Of a stretch of DNA of 64,000 nt, positions 54,796 through 64,000 are shown one piece after another. The stretch is from Phenylobacterium sp. (GTDB lineage Bacteria > Pseudomonadota > Alphaproteobacteria > Caulobacterales > Caulobacteraceae). The translations under genes and the position numbers were made by a program. Location: assembly GCA_020402745.1 (NCBI GenBank), contig JADBYZ010000013.1:62001-126000 (forward strand), read 5' to 3'. How positions within the stretch are numbered: position 1 is the first letter of the stretch; each line of letters starts with the position of its first letter. The notes under the pieces are model-generated. The model had not been told where the DNA came from and did no database searches. It saw only the letters and a list, made by a program, of their open reading frames with translations.

Positions 54796-55386
54796 ATGGC
54801 GCGCAGGGGCGAGGTGGTTCGCGAAACCCGCGAGACGAAGATTTCCGTCCGGGTCGACCTGGATGGCGCGGGCCAGACCCGCATCGCCACCGGGATCGGT
54901 TTCCTGGATCACATGCTGGACTCCCTCGGTCGCCACGGCTCGCTCGACCTCGAGGTCGAAGCCAAGGGTGACCTTCACATCGACTTTCACCACACGGTGG
55001 AGGATGTCGGCATCGTCCTCGGCCAGGCCGTCCGCCAGGCCCTCGGGGACTTCCGCGGAATCCGGCGGTTCGGGCTGGCGGTCATCCCCATGGACGAAAC
55101 CCTGACCCGCTGCGCCATCGACCTCTCCAACCGGCCCTACCTGGTCTGGCGGACCACCTTCCCGACGCCGAAGGTTGGCGAGATGGACACCGAACTCTTC
55201 AAGGAGTTCCACCACGCCTTCGCGAGCAATGCAGGCGCCTGTGTGCATCTTGAGACCTTCTATGGGGCCAATTCGCACCATATCGCCGAGAGCGGCTTCA
55301 AGGCCCTTGGGCGGGCCCTCCGCGAGGCGGTGGAGATCGATCCGCGGGCCGGCGGACAGGCGCCCTCCACCAAGGGCTCGCTCTGA
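54796..55386 (+). CDS. hisB: Imidazoleglycerol-phosphate dehydratase
   Basis: This 196-residue monofunctional HisB catalyses the sixth step of histidine synthesis. It has the metal-binding motifs [23 protein letters not shown] and [11 protein letters not shown]. It lacks the phosphatase domain of E. coli HisB, as usual in alphaproteobacteria. It is 3 bp after the kinase gene and 4 bp before hisH. Confidence 0.97.
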   Translation: MARRGEVVRETRETKISVRVDLDGAGQTRIATGIGFLDHMLDSLGRHGSLDLEVEAKGDLHIDFHHTVEDVGIVLGQAVRQALGDFRGIRRFGLAVIPMDETLTRCAIDLSNRPYLVWRTTFPTPKVGEMDTELFKEFHHAFASNAGACVHLETFYGANSHHIAESGFKALGRALREAVEIDPRAGGQAPSTKGSL

Positions 55387-55390
55387 CCGC

Positions 55391-56023
55391 ATGAGCCGCC
55401 TCGCCCTGATCGACTATGGGTCGGGCAATCTCCGCTCGGCCGAGAAGGCGCTCGTCCGGGCCGCCGGCGGCCGGGTCGAGGTCCGGGTCACCCATGTTCC
55501 GGAGGATGTGCTGGCCGCCGATCGCATCGTTCTTCCCGGGGTCGGCGCCTTCGCCGCCTGCATGTCCGCCCTCGGTGCGCGGCCTGGACTGCGCGAGGCC
55601 CTGGACGAGGCTGTCCGCGGCCGGGGCCGTCCCTTCCTGGGAATCTGCGTCGGCATGCAACTGATGGCCTCGCGGGGCCTGGAGTTCGGCGAGACGCCCG
55701 GGCTGGGGTGGATCCCGGGCGAGGTGCGCCGGCTGCGCCCCTCGAATCCGGCGGCCAAGATCCCTCATATGGGTTGGAACGACCTCATCAACCCGCATGG
55801 GCCCGACCTCATCGCCGCCATCGGCGCGGCGCCCATGTACTTCACCCACTCCTTCGCCTTCTGGCCGGATGACGCAGCCGACGTGGCCGCAGAGGCGGAC
55901 CATGGTGCAAGGTTCCCCGCCGCCGTCGTGCGGGAGAATATGGCTGGGGTGCAGTTCCACCCCGAAAAATCCCAGTCCGCCGGACTGGCCCTGCTGTCGC
56001 GTTTCCTGGAGTGGCGCCCTTGA
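55391..56023 (+). CDS. hisH: Imidazole glycerol phosphate synthase, glutamine amidotransferase subunit
   Basis: This 210-residue class I amidotransferase supplies ammonia to HisF. Cys86 lies in FLGICVGMQLM and the His-Glu pair in VQFHPEKSQSAG. The ATG at 55391 gives MSRLALIDYGSGNLRS, the standard N-terminus. hisA begins inside its last codons. Confidence 0.97.
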   Translation: MSRLALIDYGSGNLRSAEKALVRAAGGRVEVRVTHVPEDVLAADRIVLPGVGAFAACMSALGARPGLREALDEAVRGRGRPFLGICVGMQLMASRGLEFGETPGLGWIPGEVRRLRPSNPAAKIPHMGWNDLINPHGPDLIAAIGAAPMYFTHSFAFWPDDAADVAAEADHGARFPAAVVRENMAGVQFHPEKSQSAGLALLSRFLEWRP

Positions 56024-56742
56024 TCCTCTATCCGGCCATCGACCTGAAGAACGGGGATTGCGTCCGCGTCCTGCATGGCGACCTCGACACGGCCACGGTC
56101 TTCAACACCTCGCCGGCCGCCCAGGCCCGCGCCTGGGCCGACGCCGGGTTCCACTGGATCCACGTGGTCGACCTGAACGGCGCCGTCGAAGGCCGGGCCG
56201 TCAACGGCGAGGCCGTTGAGGCGATCCTCGAGGCGGTCTCCACCCCCGTCCAGCTGGGTGGGGGCATCCGCAGCCTTCAGGATGTGGAGCGGTGGATCGA
56301 GGCCGGGGTCTCCCGGGTCATCCTCGGCACCGTCGCGGTGACCCACCCCGAAATGGTGATCGAGGCCGCCCGGCTCTGGCCGGAACAGATCGCCGTCAGC
56401 GTGGACGTGCGCGCGGGCAAGGTCGCAACCCAGGGCTGGACCGAGAGCACGGACCTGGACGCCGTCACGGTCGCCCGCCGCTTCGAGGACGCGGGGGTGG
56501 GCGCCCTCATCATCACCGACATTGACCGGGACGGGACGGTGATGGGTTTCAACGTCGAGGCCTTCGGGGCCATTGCCGACGCCGTGGCCATCCCGGTCAT
56601 CGCCGCCGGCGGCCTGGCCTCCGTGGAAGACATCATCCGGCTGAAGGCGCGGCGCGGCGCGCCCGTGGCGGGCGCAGTCCTGGGCCGGGCCCTCTACAAC
56701 GGGGCCATCGACCCGGCCGTGGCACTGGCGGCCTCGGCCTGA
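56020..56742 (+). CDS. hisA: ProFAR isomerase
   Basis: This 240-residue TIM barrel isomerises ProFAR to PRFAR. The TTG start at 56020, overlapping the hisH stop codon, is preferred to the GTG at 56011 because TGGAG lies eight bases before it and because it gives the usual N-terminus (M)[11 protein letters not shown]. The second half contains [15 protein letters not shown] and [11 protein letters not shown]. It is one base from hisF. Confidence 0.95.
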   Translation: MILYPAIDLKNGDCVRVLHGDLDTATVFNTSPAAQARAWADAGFHWIHVVDLNGAVEGRAVNGEAVEAILEAVSTPVQLGGGIRSLQDVERWIEAGVSRVILGTVAVTHPEMVIEAARLWPEQIAVSVDVRAGKVATQGWTESTDLDAVTVARRFEDAGVGALIITDIDRDGTVMGFNVEAFGAIADAVAIPVIAAGGLASVEDIIRLKARRGAPVAGAVLGRALYNGAIDPAVALAASA

Positions 56743-56743
56743 C

Positions 56744-57517
56744 ATGCTCAAGGTCCGCGTCATCCCCTGCCTCGACGTGAAGGACGGGCGCGTGGTCAAG
56801 GGCGTGAACTTCGTCGCCCTGCGTGACGCCGGCGATCCTGTGGAGCAGGCCCGGGCCTACGACGCGGCCGGGGCGGACGAACTCATGTTCCTCGACATCA
56901 CCGCCAGCCATGAAGGCCGGGGCGCCATCCTCGACGTGGTCGCGCGCACGGCGGACGTCTGCTTCATGCCCCTTTCGGTGGGCGGGGGAATCCGCACGGT
57001 GGAGGACGCCCGGGCCCTGCTCCTGGCTGGGGCCGACAAGATCAGCGTCAATACAGCCGCCGTGGAGGACCCCGACCTGATCTCCCGCTGCGCCGACGCC
57101 TTCGGCTCCCAGGCGGTGGTCGCTGCCGTCGACGCCCGGGCGACGCCCGAGGGGGGCTGGCGCGTCTTCACCTACGGCGGGCGCCGGGACACGGGCCTAG
57201 ACGCCCCGGCCTGGGCCGAGGAGGTGGTGCGGCGCGGGGCCGGCGAGATCCTCCTGACCTCCATGGACCGGGACGGGGTCCGCAGCGGCTACGATCTGGG
57301 CCTGTTGCGGGCGGTCACGAACGCGGTCAAGGTTCCCGTCATCGCTTCGGGTGGCGCAGGAGAGGCCCGGCACATGGTCGAAGCTGTGACCGAAGGCGGG
57401 GCGGACGCCGTCCTGGCCGCCTCAATCTTCCACTTTGGCGATGTCTCCATCCGCGAGGTCAAGGCCGCTATGGCGGCGGCCGGCCTGCCCGTCCGCCAGA
57501 CGGAGCCGGCCGGATGA
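56744..57517 (+). CDS. hisF: Imidazole glycerol phosphate synthase, cyclase subunit
   Basis: This 257-residue TIM barrel partner of HisH makes imidazole glycerol phosphate and AICAR. The active-site aspartates are in [17 protein letters not shown] (Asp near 11) and [13 protein letters not shown] (Asp near 130). It overlaps hisE by 4 bp. Confidence 0.97.
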   Translation: MLKVRVIPCLDVKDGRVVKGVNFVALRDAGDPVEQARAYDAAGADELMFLDITASHEGRGAILDVVARTADVCFMPLSVGGGIRTVEDARALLLAGADKISVNTAAVEDPDLISRCADAFGSQAVVAAVDARATPEGGWRVFTYGGRRDTGLDAPAWAEEVVRRGAGEILLTSMDRDGVRSGYDLGLLRAVTNAVKVPVIASGGAGEARHMVEAVTEGGADAVLAASIFHFGDVSIREVKAAMAAAGLPVRQTEPAG

Positions 57518-57849
57518 GCCGGCTCGGCGAGGTGCTCGGGCGGCTGGAGACCGTCATCGAGGCCCGGCGGGAGGCCGACCCGGAGACCTCCTGGACCGCC
57601 CGTCTTCTCCAGGACGGTCCGCCGCGCGCGGCCCGCAAGCTGGGCGAGGAAGCGGTGGAGGCCATCGTTGCCGCGGTCTCCGGGGACCGGGACGGCCTGG
57701 CTGCAGAGGCCGCAGATGTTCTCTACCACCTCCTGGTGCTGCTGGCGGCGGCGGGGGTCTCGGCGGACGAGGTCGCCGCCCGGCTGGAGGCCCGCGAAGG
57801 CGCCTCGGGCCTGGAGGAGAAGGCGGCCAGGACCCGGGCCGGGCTGTGA
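57514..57849 (+). CDS. hisE: Phosphoribosyl-ATP diphosphatase
   Basis: This 111-residue all-helical MazG-like enzyme performs the second step of histidine synthesis. [20 protein letters not shown] and [18 protein letters not shown] carry the metal-binding acidic residues. HisI is not in the window, so it is a separate gene elsewhere, as usual in alphaproteobacteria. The stop overlaps the symporter start as GTGA. Confidence 0.95.
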   Translation: MSRLGEVLGRLETVIEARREADPETSWTARLLQDGPPRAARKLGEEAVEAIVAAVSGDRDGLAAEAADVLYHLLVLLAAAGVSADEVAARLEAREGASGLEEKAARTRAGL

Positions 57850-59093
57850 AGGCGCCGTCCCCCACCACCCTTATCCTCCTGGGCCTGGGCGGCGGCGTCG
57901 CCGCGGGCGCCGTTCTGCACGCCGTGGAGGCGCCCGGAGAGGCGGGTCTTGTCGCTGCTGCAGAGGCCATCGGGGGCGTCTGGCTCGACGCCCTGCGCAT
58001 GACCATCATTCCGCTGGTCTTCGCCCTCCTGGTCACCGGCATGGCGCGGGCCGCCGACGCGGTGGGGCGGGGCGGCCTGGCGGGGCGCGCCCTCCTGACC
58101 TTCGGCGGCGGTCTCCTCTTGGCCGCCAGCCTCACAGCCCTGCTTACACCGGCCCTGCTGGCCGCCTGGCCCGCGCCGGGCGAGGCGGCGGCGGCCCTTC
58201 GGTCGACGGCGACAGGGGGGCGCGCGGAGATCCCGCCGACCCCGCCCCTCTCGGAGTGGCTCAGCGCCTTCATCCCGGCCAATCCCTTCAAGGCCGCGGC
58301 CGATGGGGCCATGGCCTCCCTGGTGGTCTTCGCCCTGATCTTCGGATTGGCCGTCTCCCGGCTCGACGCGGCGCGTCGGGACATGCTCGTCACGGTCTTC
58401 GACAGCGTGCAGGCCGCCATGATGGTGATCGTCCGCTGGGTCCTTGTCCTGGCGCCCGGCGGCGTCTTCCTCCTGGCCCTCACCGTGGGAGCTCGGACGG
58501 GCTTCGGCGCCGTAGGCCTGCTGGGCCATTATGTGGTCGTCGTCAGCCTGATGTGCCTGATGGCCGGAGCCCTCGGCCTCATCGCGGCCCTGGCCGGCGG
58601 GCGGACCCGGCCCCGCGAGCTGGCGGGCGCCATGGCGCCAGTGGGCGCCATGGCCATCTCCACCCAGTCCTCCCTGGCCTGCCTGCCTGTCATGCTGGCG
58701 GCCTGCGCCCGGCTGGGGATCCCGGAGCGGGTCAGCGGCCTTGTCCTGCCCATGGGCGTGGCCCTCTTCAGGATCACCAGCCCGGCCGGAAACCTGGCGG
58801 TGGCCCTCTATGTGGCTCACCTCTACGGGGTCACCCTCGCCCCGTCACAGGTGGCCGCCGGGGTGCTGGTGGCGGCCCTGGTCAGTCTGGCGGCGGTGGG
58901 CGTGGCGAGCTCGGTGAGCTTCTTCACCACCCTGGTCCCCATCTTCATGAGCCTGGGCCTGCCCATGGAGCTCCTCCCCCTGCTGCTGGCGGTGGAGACC
59001 TTCCCGGATTTCTCGCGCACCCTCGGCAATGTCGCGGGGCATGTGGGCGTCACGGCCTGGGCGGCGCGTTGGCGCCGGGCGGACGTCGCTTGA
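57846..59093 (+). CDS. Dicarboxylate/amino acid:cation symporter (DAACS family)
   Basis: This 415-residue inner-membrane protein of the SDF/DctA family starts at GTG 57846, inside the hisE stop. It has eight or so helices with the conserved Ser-rich region ISTQSSLACLPVMLAACARL and FRITSPAGNLAVALYVAHL. The exact substrate is unknown. The 3' end overlaps the convergent smr gene by 44 bp. Confidence 0.9.
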   Translation: MKAPSPTTLILLGLGGGVAAGAVLHAVEAPGEAGLVAAAEAIGGVWLDALRMTIIPLVFALLVTGMARAADAVGRGGLAGRALLTFGGGLLLAASLTALLTPALLAAWPAPGEAAAALRSTATGGRAEIPPTPPLSEWLSAFIPANPFKAAADGAMASLVVFALIFGLAVSRLDAARRDMLVTVFDSVQAAMMVIVRWVLVLAPGGVFLLALTVGARTGFGAVGLLGHYVVVVSLMCLMAGALGLIAALAGGRTRPRELAGAMAPVGAMAISTQSSLACLPVMLAACARLGIPERVSGLVLPMGVALFRITSPAGNLAVALYVAHLYGVTLAPSQVAAGVLVAALVSLAAVGVASSVSFFTTLVPIFMSLGLPMELLPLLLAVETFPDFSRTLGNVAGHVGVTAWAARWRRADVA

Positions 59094-59601
59094 GGGCGAT
59101 GTAGAGGGCGCCTTCGCCCCCATGCCGTCGGTGCGCCTCCGAGATCCCCGCCACGACCGCCTGGAGGTGCGGGGCCGCCAGCCATTCCGGCGTCAGGCGG
59201 CGGAGAACGCCGTCGCCCCGGACGCCCTTGCCCGTGATGACAAGCACCGCGCGCAGGCCATCGCGCCAGCACTCCAGGACAAACCGCTCCAGGGTCGCCC
59301 GGGCGGCGTCCTGGCCCAGGCCATGGAGATCGATGTGGGCGCCGATGGGATCCCGCTCTCGTGAGATGCGCCGCCGGCGCGCGGGCTCCAGGGCCTTGGG
59401 GCCAGCCTTAGGTGAGGGATTTCGGATCGTGGACGAGACCGCCACCCGGAGGGGCGGGCCGGCGGGGTCCGGCGCCGGCAGGGCCTCGCCAGGGCTGGCG
59501 GGCGGCGCCTCCGGGGCGCTGGCCCGCCCGGGCAGGGGGTGCACTGTGGAGGCGACCTGGGACCAGAGCCGGCGTTCCTCCGGTCGGAGAGGGCGCCTCA
59601 T
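59050..59601 (-). CDS. Smr/MutS2 C-terminal-domain protein
   Basis: This 183-residue protein has a disordered Pro/Ala-rich N-terminal half and a C-terminal Smr domain (about 95-175), with DLHGLGQDAARATLERFV and the nuclease-type motif LVITGKGVRGDGVLRR. Smr proteins nick or bind DNA or RNA; the role here is unknown. It overlaps mltA by 4 bp. Confidence 0.9.
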   Translation of the reverse strand: MRRPLRPEERRLWSQVASTVHPLPGRASAPEAPPASPGEALPAPDPAGPPLRVAVSSTIRNPSPKAGPKALEPARRRRISRERDPIGAHIDLHGLGQDAARATLERFVLECWRDGLRAVLVITGKGVRGDGVLRRLTPEWLAAPHLQAVVAGISEAHRRHGGEGALYIALKRRPPGANAPPRP

Positions 59602-60698
59602 GGTCGGGGCGCCAGCCGGTAGAGCCGGAGGACATGACGGATGCGGCCTGCTTCCAGGCCGGCCTCAGGCCCCTGCCCGAGGTAGAGGTCGGCGCGGATG
59701 GGACCGCGGATGGCCCCACCCGTGTCGAGCGCGGTGACCAACCGCCGGTAGGTGGGGAAGGCGCCGGCCAGGATCGGGCTCTGCGCGTCGATCCAGTAGA
59801 GGTCGCCAGAGGTGTGCAAGGAAAGATCTACGGCGATGGCGCGACCCGCCGGCAGAGGAACGCCGGCCGCGCCCCGCGGCGGCAGGCCATCGTCGGCGGT
59901 CAGGCGGAAGAAGACGTAGCGGGGATTGAGGGCCATGATCTCCGCCGCCTCCGGGCCCCTATGAGCGGCGAGCCAGGCGCGGATTCCCTCCGCCGAGGTT
60001 TGGCCGGCCTCCAGCAGGCCGCGCTCGCGCATGGCGTTGGCCACACCAGAGAAGGGCTGGCTGTTGGTCCCGGCGAAGACGGCTCTCTGCGGTGGGCCCT
60101 CCGGAAAGATCAGGGTCCCGGAGCCTTGTATCTGGAGGAAGAATTTGTCTTCCGGCCGAAGCCAGGCAAGGGCGTCAGAGGCGGGCCTGGCCTCTATGGC
60201 CGCCCGGTCGGGATAGATCCCGCCTTCCGCAGGGAGATCCTCGGGGCGGGGGCGAAGGGGAGCGGAGAATTCGGCGTCCGGGGATCGGCGCGCCTCGTAA
60301 ATCGGAGCGAAGTATCCGGTCAGCACCCCCTCGCCAGGGAGAGGTTGTCCCAGAAACCTTTCCTCGAAGAAGCGCCTGGCCGCCTCCGAGTCCAGGAGAT
60401 CCACGGCCATGGCGTCCCGGCAAGCCGAGGCGAAAGCGGGAAGCCGTCGGATCGAGCAATTCGCCCGCCAAGCCTCGAAGGCCGCGACATGATCGTCCTG
60501 CGACCAGCCTGGCAGATCGGTCAGGGGCACAAGCGCGGGCTCCGGACGGGGCGGGGCCGGGCGCTGTTCGGGCGCCGTAGGCGTCACCTCGGGGCCCGGT
60601 GAGGGCGGAGGTACAGGCCCGGGGCGGAGCGCGCCGGGCGCGGCGCAGGCGGCGAGCAGGAAGAGCCCGGCCAGAGCGATCAGGCCGGACAGGCGCAC
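59598..60698 (-). CDS. mltA: Membrane-bound lytic murein transglycosylase A
   Basis: This 366-residue enzyme cuts peptidoglycan with anhydro-muramyl formation. It has a lipoprotein signal (LIALAGLFLLAACAAPG), a Pro-rich linker (about 25-50), the MltA barrel domain and a C-terminal 3D domain with its conserved aspartates in AIAVDLSLHTSG and DTGGAIRGPIRADLYLGQG. It lies 3 bp after the Tim44-like gene. Confidence 0.94.
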   Translation of the reverse strand: MRLSGLIALAGLFLLAACAAPGALRPGPVPPPSPGPEVTPTAPEQRPAPPRPEPALVPLTDLPGWSQDDHVAAFEAWRANCSIRRLPAFASACRDAMAVDLLDSEAARRFFEERFLGQPLPGEGVLTGYFAPIYEARRSPDAEFSAPLRPRPEDLPAEGGIYPDRAAIEARPASDALAWLRPEDKFFLQIQGSGTLIFPEGPPQRAVFAGTNSQPFSGVANAMRERGLLEAGQTSAEGIRAWLAAHRGPEAAEIMALNPRYVFFRLTADDGLPPRGAAGVPLPAGRAIAVDLSLHTSGDLYWIDAQSPILAGAFPTYRRLVTALDTGGAIRGPIRADLYLGQGPEAGLEAGRIRHVLRLYRLAPRP

Positions 60699-60701
60699 GG
60701 A

Positions 60702-61322
60702 TCAGGCCTCGGCGACATCGACGCCGGCCAGACGCCAACCCCCGTCCCTGTCCGCGAGGTTACGCTCGAAGGTCCAGAGTTCGGCGGTGCGACGCTGCAC
60801 GACGCGGGGCTCAGCCTCATCAGGCGCCTTCACGGTCTGAAGGAGCTCACCCAGGAAGCGTAACGCGACACGAGCCCGGTCGCCGTCGATCTCGACAGTT
60901 TCCACATCGCAGCGGGGCGGGTGGGGAAGGTCTACGCTTTCGATCCGGCCCGAAGACTCGCGTTCGGCGATCCCGGCCTCAAAGGCCGAGCGGACCTCTT
61001 CTGACAGGAGAGGCGCCAAGGCGTCGCGGTCGCCCGCAGCATAGGCGGTGATGATCGTGCGGTAGAGGTTTCGCGCATTGGCCAGGAAGACCTGAGGGTC
61101 GAAGGCCGGATCGCGGGCCCGGATCGCCGAAAGCCCTGCAGGCGCCTCTTCCAGAGGGACGGGGTCGGTCACAAGGGGCGTTACGGGCCGACGTACGGCG
61201 CCCGCTGGCTCCGGCTGGGCCGCACGCTCTTCGGGTTGACGGCCCATGCGGCGTCCAAGCACCGCATAAAGCTGAAGCAGGGCGACGGCGGCGACAAGGG
61301 CGAGAAGGATGAGCTGGAGCAA
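60702..61322 (-). CDS. Tim44-like domain protein (TimA type)
   Basis: This 206-residue protein has one N-terminal membrane helix (LILLALVAAVALLQLYAVL), a low-complexity linker and a Tim44-like domain (about 85-205) resembling the matrix translocase motor subunit of mitochondria. Alphaproteobacterial TimA proteins are inner-membrane proteins of unclear role. It is followed by mltA and smr as one unit and driven by the promoter at 61362-61390. Confidence 0.9.
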   Translation of the reverse strand: MLQLILLALVAAVALLQLYAVLGRRMGRQPEERAAQPEPAGAVRRPVTPLVTDPVPLEEAPAGLSAIRARDPAFDPQVFLANARNLYRTIITAYAAGDRDALAPLLSEEVRSAFEAGIAERESSGRIESVDLPHPPRCDVETVEIDGDRARVALRFLGELLQTVKAPDEAEPRVVQRRTAELWTFERNLADRDGGWRLAGVDVAEA

Positions 61323-61361
61323 GGCGGTGTCAGATGGCTTCGGATAGGGATGTCAGACGCC

Positions 61362-61390
61362 AATATAGCGGCTTATTTTCTTCGCGTCAG
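61362..61390 (-). promoter_or_regulatory. Promoter of the tim44-mltA-smr unit
   Basis: On the minus strand CTGACG (61390-61385) is 17 bases before TATATT (61367-61362). The expected transcription start near 61355 gives a leader of about 33 bases before the ATG at 61322. Confidence 0.5.
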
Positions 61391-61491
61391 GGGTCGGGGC
61401 TCGAGATTGCGCACGGCACGGCCGCATGTTAGCCAGCCCCGCCGGATTTAAGGCCGCTATGGGCGGTCCATGCCCCCGATGGAGCCCGCGA

Positions 61492-61974
61492 ATGTCAGAC
61501 GCTGATACCCCTCCCGCCGCCCCGGCTGAGCCCGGCATACGGATACTGGCGCAGTTCGTCCGGGACCTGTCCTTCGAGAACCCGCGGGCTCCGGACATCC
61601 TCCGCTCAGGAGGCGCCCAGCCACAGATCGACATGGGCGTAGAGATGAACGCCCGGGGTCGCGAGGACGGCCTGTTCGAGGTTGACCTCAAGCTTTCAGC
61701 GCGCGCCGCGCGGGATGATGGGCCTTTCTTCGTGGTGGAGCTGGTCTATGGCGGGCTTTTCGCCATCGACGGCGTGCCTCCGGAGAACCTCGAACCGGTT
61801 CTTCTGGTCGAGTGCCCCAGATTCCTTTTCCCCTTTGCGCGCCGGATTATCGCCGATGTGACGGCGGATGGGTCCTTCCCGCCCTTCATGCTGGATCCGA
61901 TCGACTTCGGAGCGGTCTATATGGCCCGAAAGGCAGAGGCGGAGGGCATGGGGGCGGTGGTCGGCACCGCCTGA
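61492..61974 (+). CDS. secB: Protein-export chaperone SecB
   Basis: This 160-residue acidic chaperone keeps preproteins unfolded for SecA. The N-terminal region [16 protein letters not shown] and [18 protein letters not shown] near the end are SecB signatures. The ATG at 61492 is chosen because it gives the family N-terminus; the frame is open 22 codons further upstream. Convergent with dnaQ. Confidence 0.96.
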   Translation: MSDADTPPAAPAEPGIRILAQFVRDLSFENPRAPDILRSGGAQPQIDMGVEMNARGREDGLFEVDLKLSARAARDDGPFFVVELVYGGLFAIDGVPPENLEPVLLVECPRFLFPFARRIIADVTADGSFPPFMLDPIDFGAVYMARKAEAEGMGAVVGTA

Positions 61975-61990
61975 AGCCCCGGGACGGCTC

Positions 61991-62689
61991 TCACAGCCAG
62001 GCCTTCCAGAGCTCTGACTTCACGGTCTTTAGGACAAACTCAGCGTGAGCGTCGCGCTCCGCCTCCGTAGAACGAGGGGCCAGGGGCCTGGGCCGTGCGC
62101 CATAGTCTGACGCCACCTGGTCAGCGACCGCCCAGGTGCTGGCGACGACCGTCAGCTCAAGACCGCGCTCCCGCCCGCCGCAGAGCTCCAGGTAGACGGA
62201 GGCCAGGAGCCGGGCATCGATAAGGGCGCCGTGTTTCTCCCGCTCGGAAAGCGAGATCTTGAACCTTTTGCAGAGGGCGTCGAGAGAGTTCTGCATGCCG
62301 GGAAAGCGGCGGCGGGCGAGGGCCAGCGTATCCACCCAGCGCGGCTCAGGGATATCGGGCAGGCCGGCAAGGCCGAGCTCCCAGTTGACGAAGGCCCGGT
62401 CGAAGGCCGCGTTGTGGGCCACGATCGGAGCCTCGCCTACGAAGTCCAGAAAGGCGCTGGCCACCTCTGGGTCCGCGAACCGGGGTTTGCCCCTCAGAAA
62501 GGCGGCGGACAACCCATGGACCCTCTCGGCGTCGGCGGGCATGTCCCGCTCCGGATCGATATAGGTGTGAAAGCTTTTGCCCGTCGGCAGAAAGTCTTCG
62601 ATCTCCAGGGCCGCGATCTCGACGAGCCTGTGGCCCAGGTGGGGCTCAAACCCTGTGGTCTCGGTGTCGAGGACGATCTCGCGCGCCAT
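61991..62689 (-). CDS. dnaQ: DNA polymerase III epsilon subunit (3'-5' exonuclease)
   Basis: This 232-residue proofreading exonuclease has Exo I IVLDTETTGFEP at residues 5-16, Exo II AHNAAFDRAFVNWEL and Exo III KHGALIDARLLASVYLEL. The C-terminal part binds the polymerase alpha subunit. The ATG at 62689 gives MAREIVLDTETTG; an in-frame TTG at 62725 overlapping the coaE stop is a possible alternative. Confidence 0.95.
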   Translation of the reverse strand: MAREIVLDTETTGFEPHLGHRLVEIAALEIEDFLPTGKSFHTYIDPERDMPADAERVHGLSAAFLRGKPRFADPEVASAFLDFVGEAPIVAHNAAFDRAFVNWELGLAGLPDIPEPRWVDTLALARRRFPGMQNSLDALCKRFKISLSEREKHGALIDARLLASVYLELCGGRERGLELTVVASTWAVADQVASDYGARPRPLAPRSTEAERDAHAEFVLKTVKSELWKAWL

Positions 62690-62721
62690 GAGAAGGGGAA
62701 TGCCCTGTTTCGCTCCGGTCT

Positions 62722-63345
62722 TCAATCCGAAGCGGTGGCCCTTCGGGACTTCCAGGCGGGGTCACGGATCGCCTCCAGTACACAGCGTACGCTCTCTCGC
62801 GCCGCCTCCAGGCCCCGGCCCGTATCAATCACAAAGTCCGCTCGCGCGCGCTTCTCTTGGTCGGGCGTTTGTCGGGCGAGGATGGCGTCGAGCCGCTCCG
62901 GCGTCATCCCTTCCCTGGCGAGGACCCGGGCCCTCTGCACATCGGCAGGCGCGGTGACGACCACGACCGCGTCCATGTTCCGCTCGCCCCCTGTCTCGAA
63001 CAGCAAGGGGATGTCAAACACCAGAACGTCGGCGCCCAAAGCCTCGGCACGGCGGTGAAACTCCAGTCGGTCCCGGCCTAGGAGGGGATGGACCACCGCG
63101 TTCAGCCGGGTCATGGCCGCGTCATCACCCAGGACACGTCGTCGCAGGGCCTCGCGGTCGACAGCGCCATCACGGGTCACACCGGGAAAGGCGGCCTCCA
63201 ACGGCTCCACCGCCGCTCCGCCTTGCACGTAGAGGTCGGCGACGGCGGCGTCGGCGTCGTAAACCGGGACGCCGGCGTCCCGGAACATCTGGGCGGTGGT
63301 GGACTTGCCCATGCCGATGGAGCCGGTCAGGCCGATATGGATCAC
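62722..63345 (-). CDS. coaE: Dephospho-CoA kinase
   Basis: This 207-residue P-loop kinase performs the last step of CoA synthesis. Walker A is [17 protein letters not shown] at about 5-21; [15 protein letters not shown] carries the substrate-binding segment. Its ATG overlaps the aroE stop by 4 bp. It lies at the opposite end of the window from coaBC, another CoA gene. Confidence 0.96.
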   Translation of the reverse strand: MIHIGLTGSIGMGKSTTAQMFRDAGVPVYDADAAVADLYVQGGAAVEPLEAAFPGVTRDGAVDREALRRRVLGDDAAMTRLNAVVHPLLGRDRLEFHRRAEALGADVLVFDIPLLFETGGERNMDAVVVVTAPADVQRARVLAREGMTPERLDAILARQTPDQEKRARADFVIDTGRGLEAARESVRCVLEAIRDPAWKSRRATASD

Positions 63346-64000
63346 GGAGCCTCTCCCAACAGACGAAGGACGCGCCCCCGCACGTCGGCGGCGGCGGGGG
63401 GCGGTTGGCCGAAAAAGGCCGTAAAGGCAGGTATGGCCTGGCCGATCAGCATGTCCAGGCCGTCGACAGTCCTAAGGCCTCGGGCGGCGGCGGCCTTAAG
63501 GAAGGGCGTGCGCAAGGGCCTGTAAGTCATGTCCATGGCGACAGCGGTGGTGGGCGCCCCTGAAAAGTCGGGCGGCGGCGGCGCGTCGGGTCCAAGTCCT
63601 GCGGAGCTGGCGTTGACCAGGGCGGCGGCTCCGGACAGAGCGTCGGGATCGGTGGTGTTCAGCGCCCTGACCCGGTCGCCGAAGCGTGCGGCCAAGTCCT
63701 CGGCCCGGGCGCGGGTCCGGTTGAGGAGGCGCACCTCTGGACATCCGGCCTCGAGGAAGGCGGCGACGGCCCCTCGCGCCGCGCCTCCGGCGCCGTAGAG
63801 GACCAGGGGTCCGCTGTCGGGGCGGAACCCCGGCGCCTGCCGGGCGAAGGCGTAGAGAAGGCCTTCTCCGTCCGTGTTGTCGGCGCTGACGGATCCGTCG
63901 GGGCCGAAGACCAGGACATTGGCTGCACCGGCGGCGTGCGCGCGGGCGCTGACCCGGTCAGCGGCGGCCAGGGCTTCGGTCTTGAAGGGCAAGGTCACGT
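63342..64000 (-). CDS. aroE: Shikimate dehydrogenase, partial at the window edge
   Basis: About 218 C-terminal residues are present and the gene continues past position 64000. [16 protein letters not shown] is the substrate-site region, normally preceded by GANVTIP-type sequence. The NADP-binding [20 protein letters not shown] and [15 protein letters not shown] follow. It reduces 3-dehydroshikimate. Its stop overlaps coaE by 4 bp, giving the conserved aroE-coaE-dnaQ order. Confidence 0.93.
   Translation of the reverse strand, partial: VTLPFKTEALAAADRVSARAHAAGAANVLVFGPDGSVSADNTDGEGLLYAFARQAPGFRPDSGPLVLYGAGGAARGAVAAFLEAGCPEVRLLNRTRARAEDLAARFGDRVRALNTTDPDALSGAAALVNASSAGLGPDAPPPPDFSGAPTTAVAMDMTYRPLRTPFLKAAAARGLRTVDGLDMLIGQAIPAFTAFFGQPPPAAADVRGRVLRLLGEAP

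Overview
The window is about 64 kb of high-GC (near 70% by eye), densely packed chromosomal DNA from an alphaproteobacterium. Gene order and family content point to the Caulobacterales (Caulobacter, Phenylobacterium or a relative): mutM/echA/rpsT at one end, aroE-coaE-dnaQ-secB at the other, the fur-miaB-phoH-ybeY-corC-lnt-metK-trmB run, a Fur without C-terminal zinc cysteines, and an alphaproteobacterial-type SOS box. Both ends carry genes that lie near the replication origin in many alphaproteobacteria. By synteny dnaA would be expected just left of position 1; it is not in the window. There is no prophage, CRISPR array or rRNA operon.

Layout. 0.2-4.6 kb: rpsT, an enoyl-CoA hydratase, mutM, then the ubiquinone genes ubiE-ubiB. 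4.6-7.6 kb: a lipoprotein with a toxin-like C-terminal domain under a candidate LexA box, divergent from coaBC-dut-histidine phosphatase. 7.6-17.8 kb: dapB, maeB, a PerM-type permease, a HerA-like ATPase, two SDR enzymes, a DMT permease and a quinone oxidoreductase. 17.9-29.7 kb: rlmN, DUF350, an anchored protease, then an eleven-gene minus-strand run from nfu to trmB that joins Fe-S delivery, iron sensing, SAM synthesis and tRNA modification. 29.9-36.5 kb: kup, argG, a MAPEG protein, lipoprotein, saccharopine dehydrogenase-like protein and small genes. 36.5-42 kb: tRNA-Gly(GCC), DUF6065, a YbaK protein, a thioredoxin/TPR-LonN-Trm112 trio, a Ubi-type monooxygenase and a TetR. 42-49.3 kb: fabA-fabB-fabI, an SH3 protein, a hydroxyacid dehydrogenase, an AbgT transporter and moeB. 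49.3-52.9 kb: the only clearly accessory block, with two MarR paralogues and two tandem copies of an Acg-like nitroreductase separated by an IS481 remnant. 52.9-64 kb: nth, a cyclophilin remnant, adenosine kinase, hisB-H-A-F-E with a coupled symporter, then smr, mltA, a Tim44-like gene, secB, dnaQ, coaE and a partial aroE.

Most genes are housekeeping and many overlap by the four bases ATGA or GTGA, so long translationally coupled operons are likely. Only two T-tailed intrinsic terminators were recognised. The most notable signals are the SOS-box lipoprotein at 4.6-5.3 kb, the nitroreductase duplication with an operator kept in only one copy, and a 50-bp palindromic element found twice, each time exactly between convergent genes.
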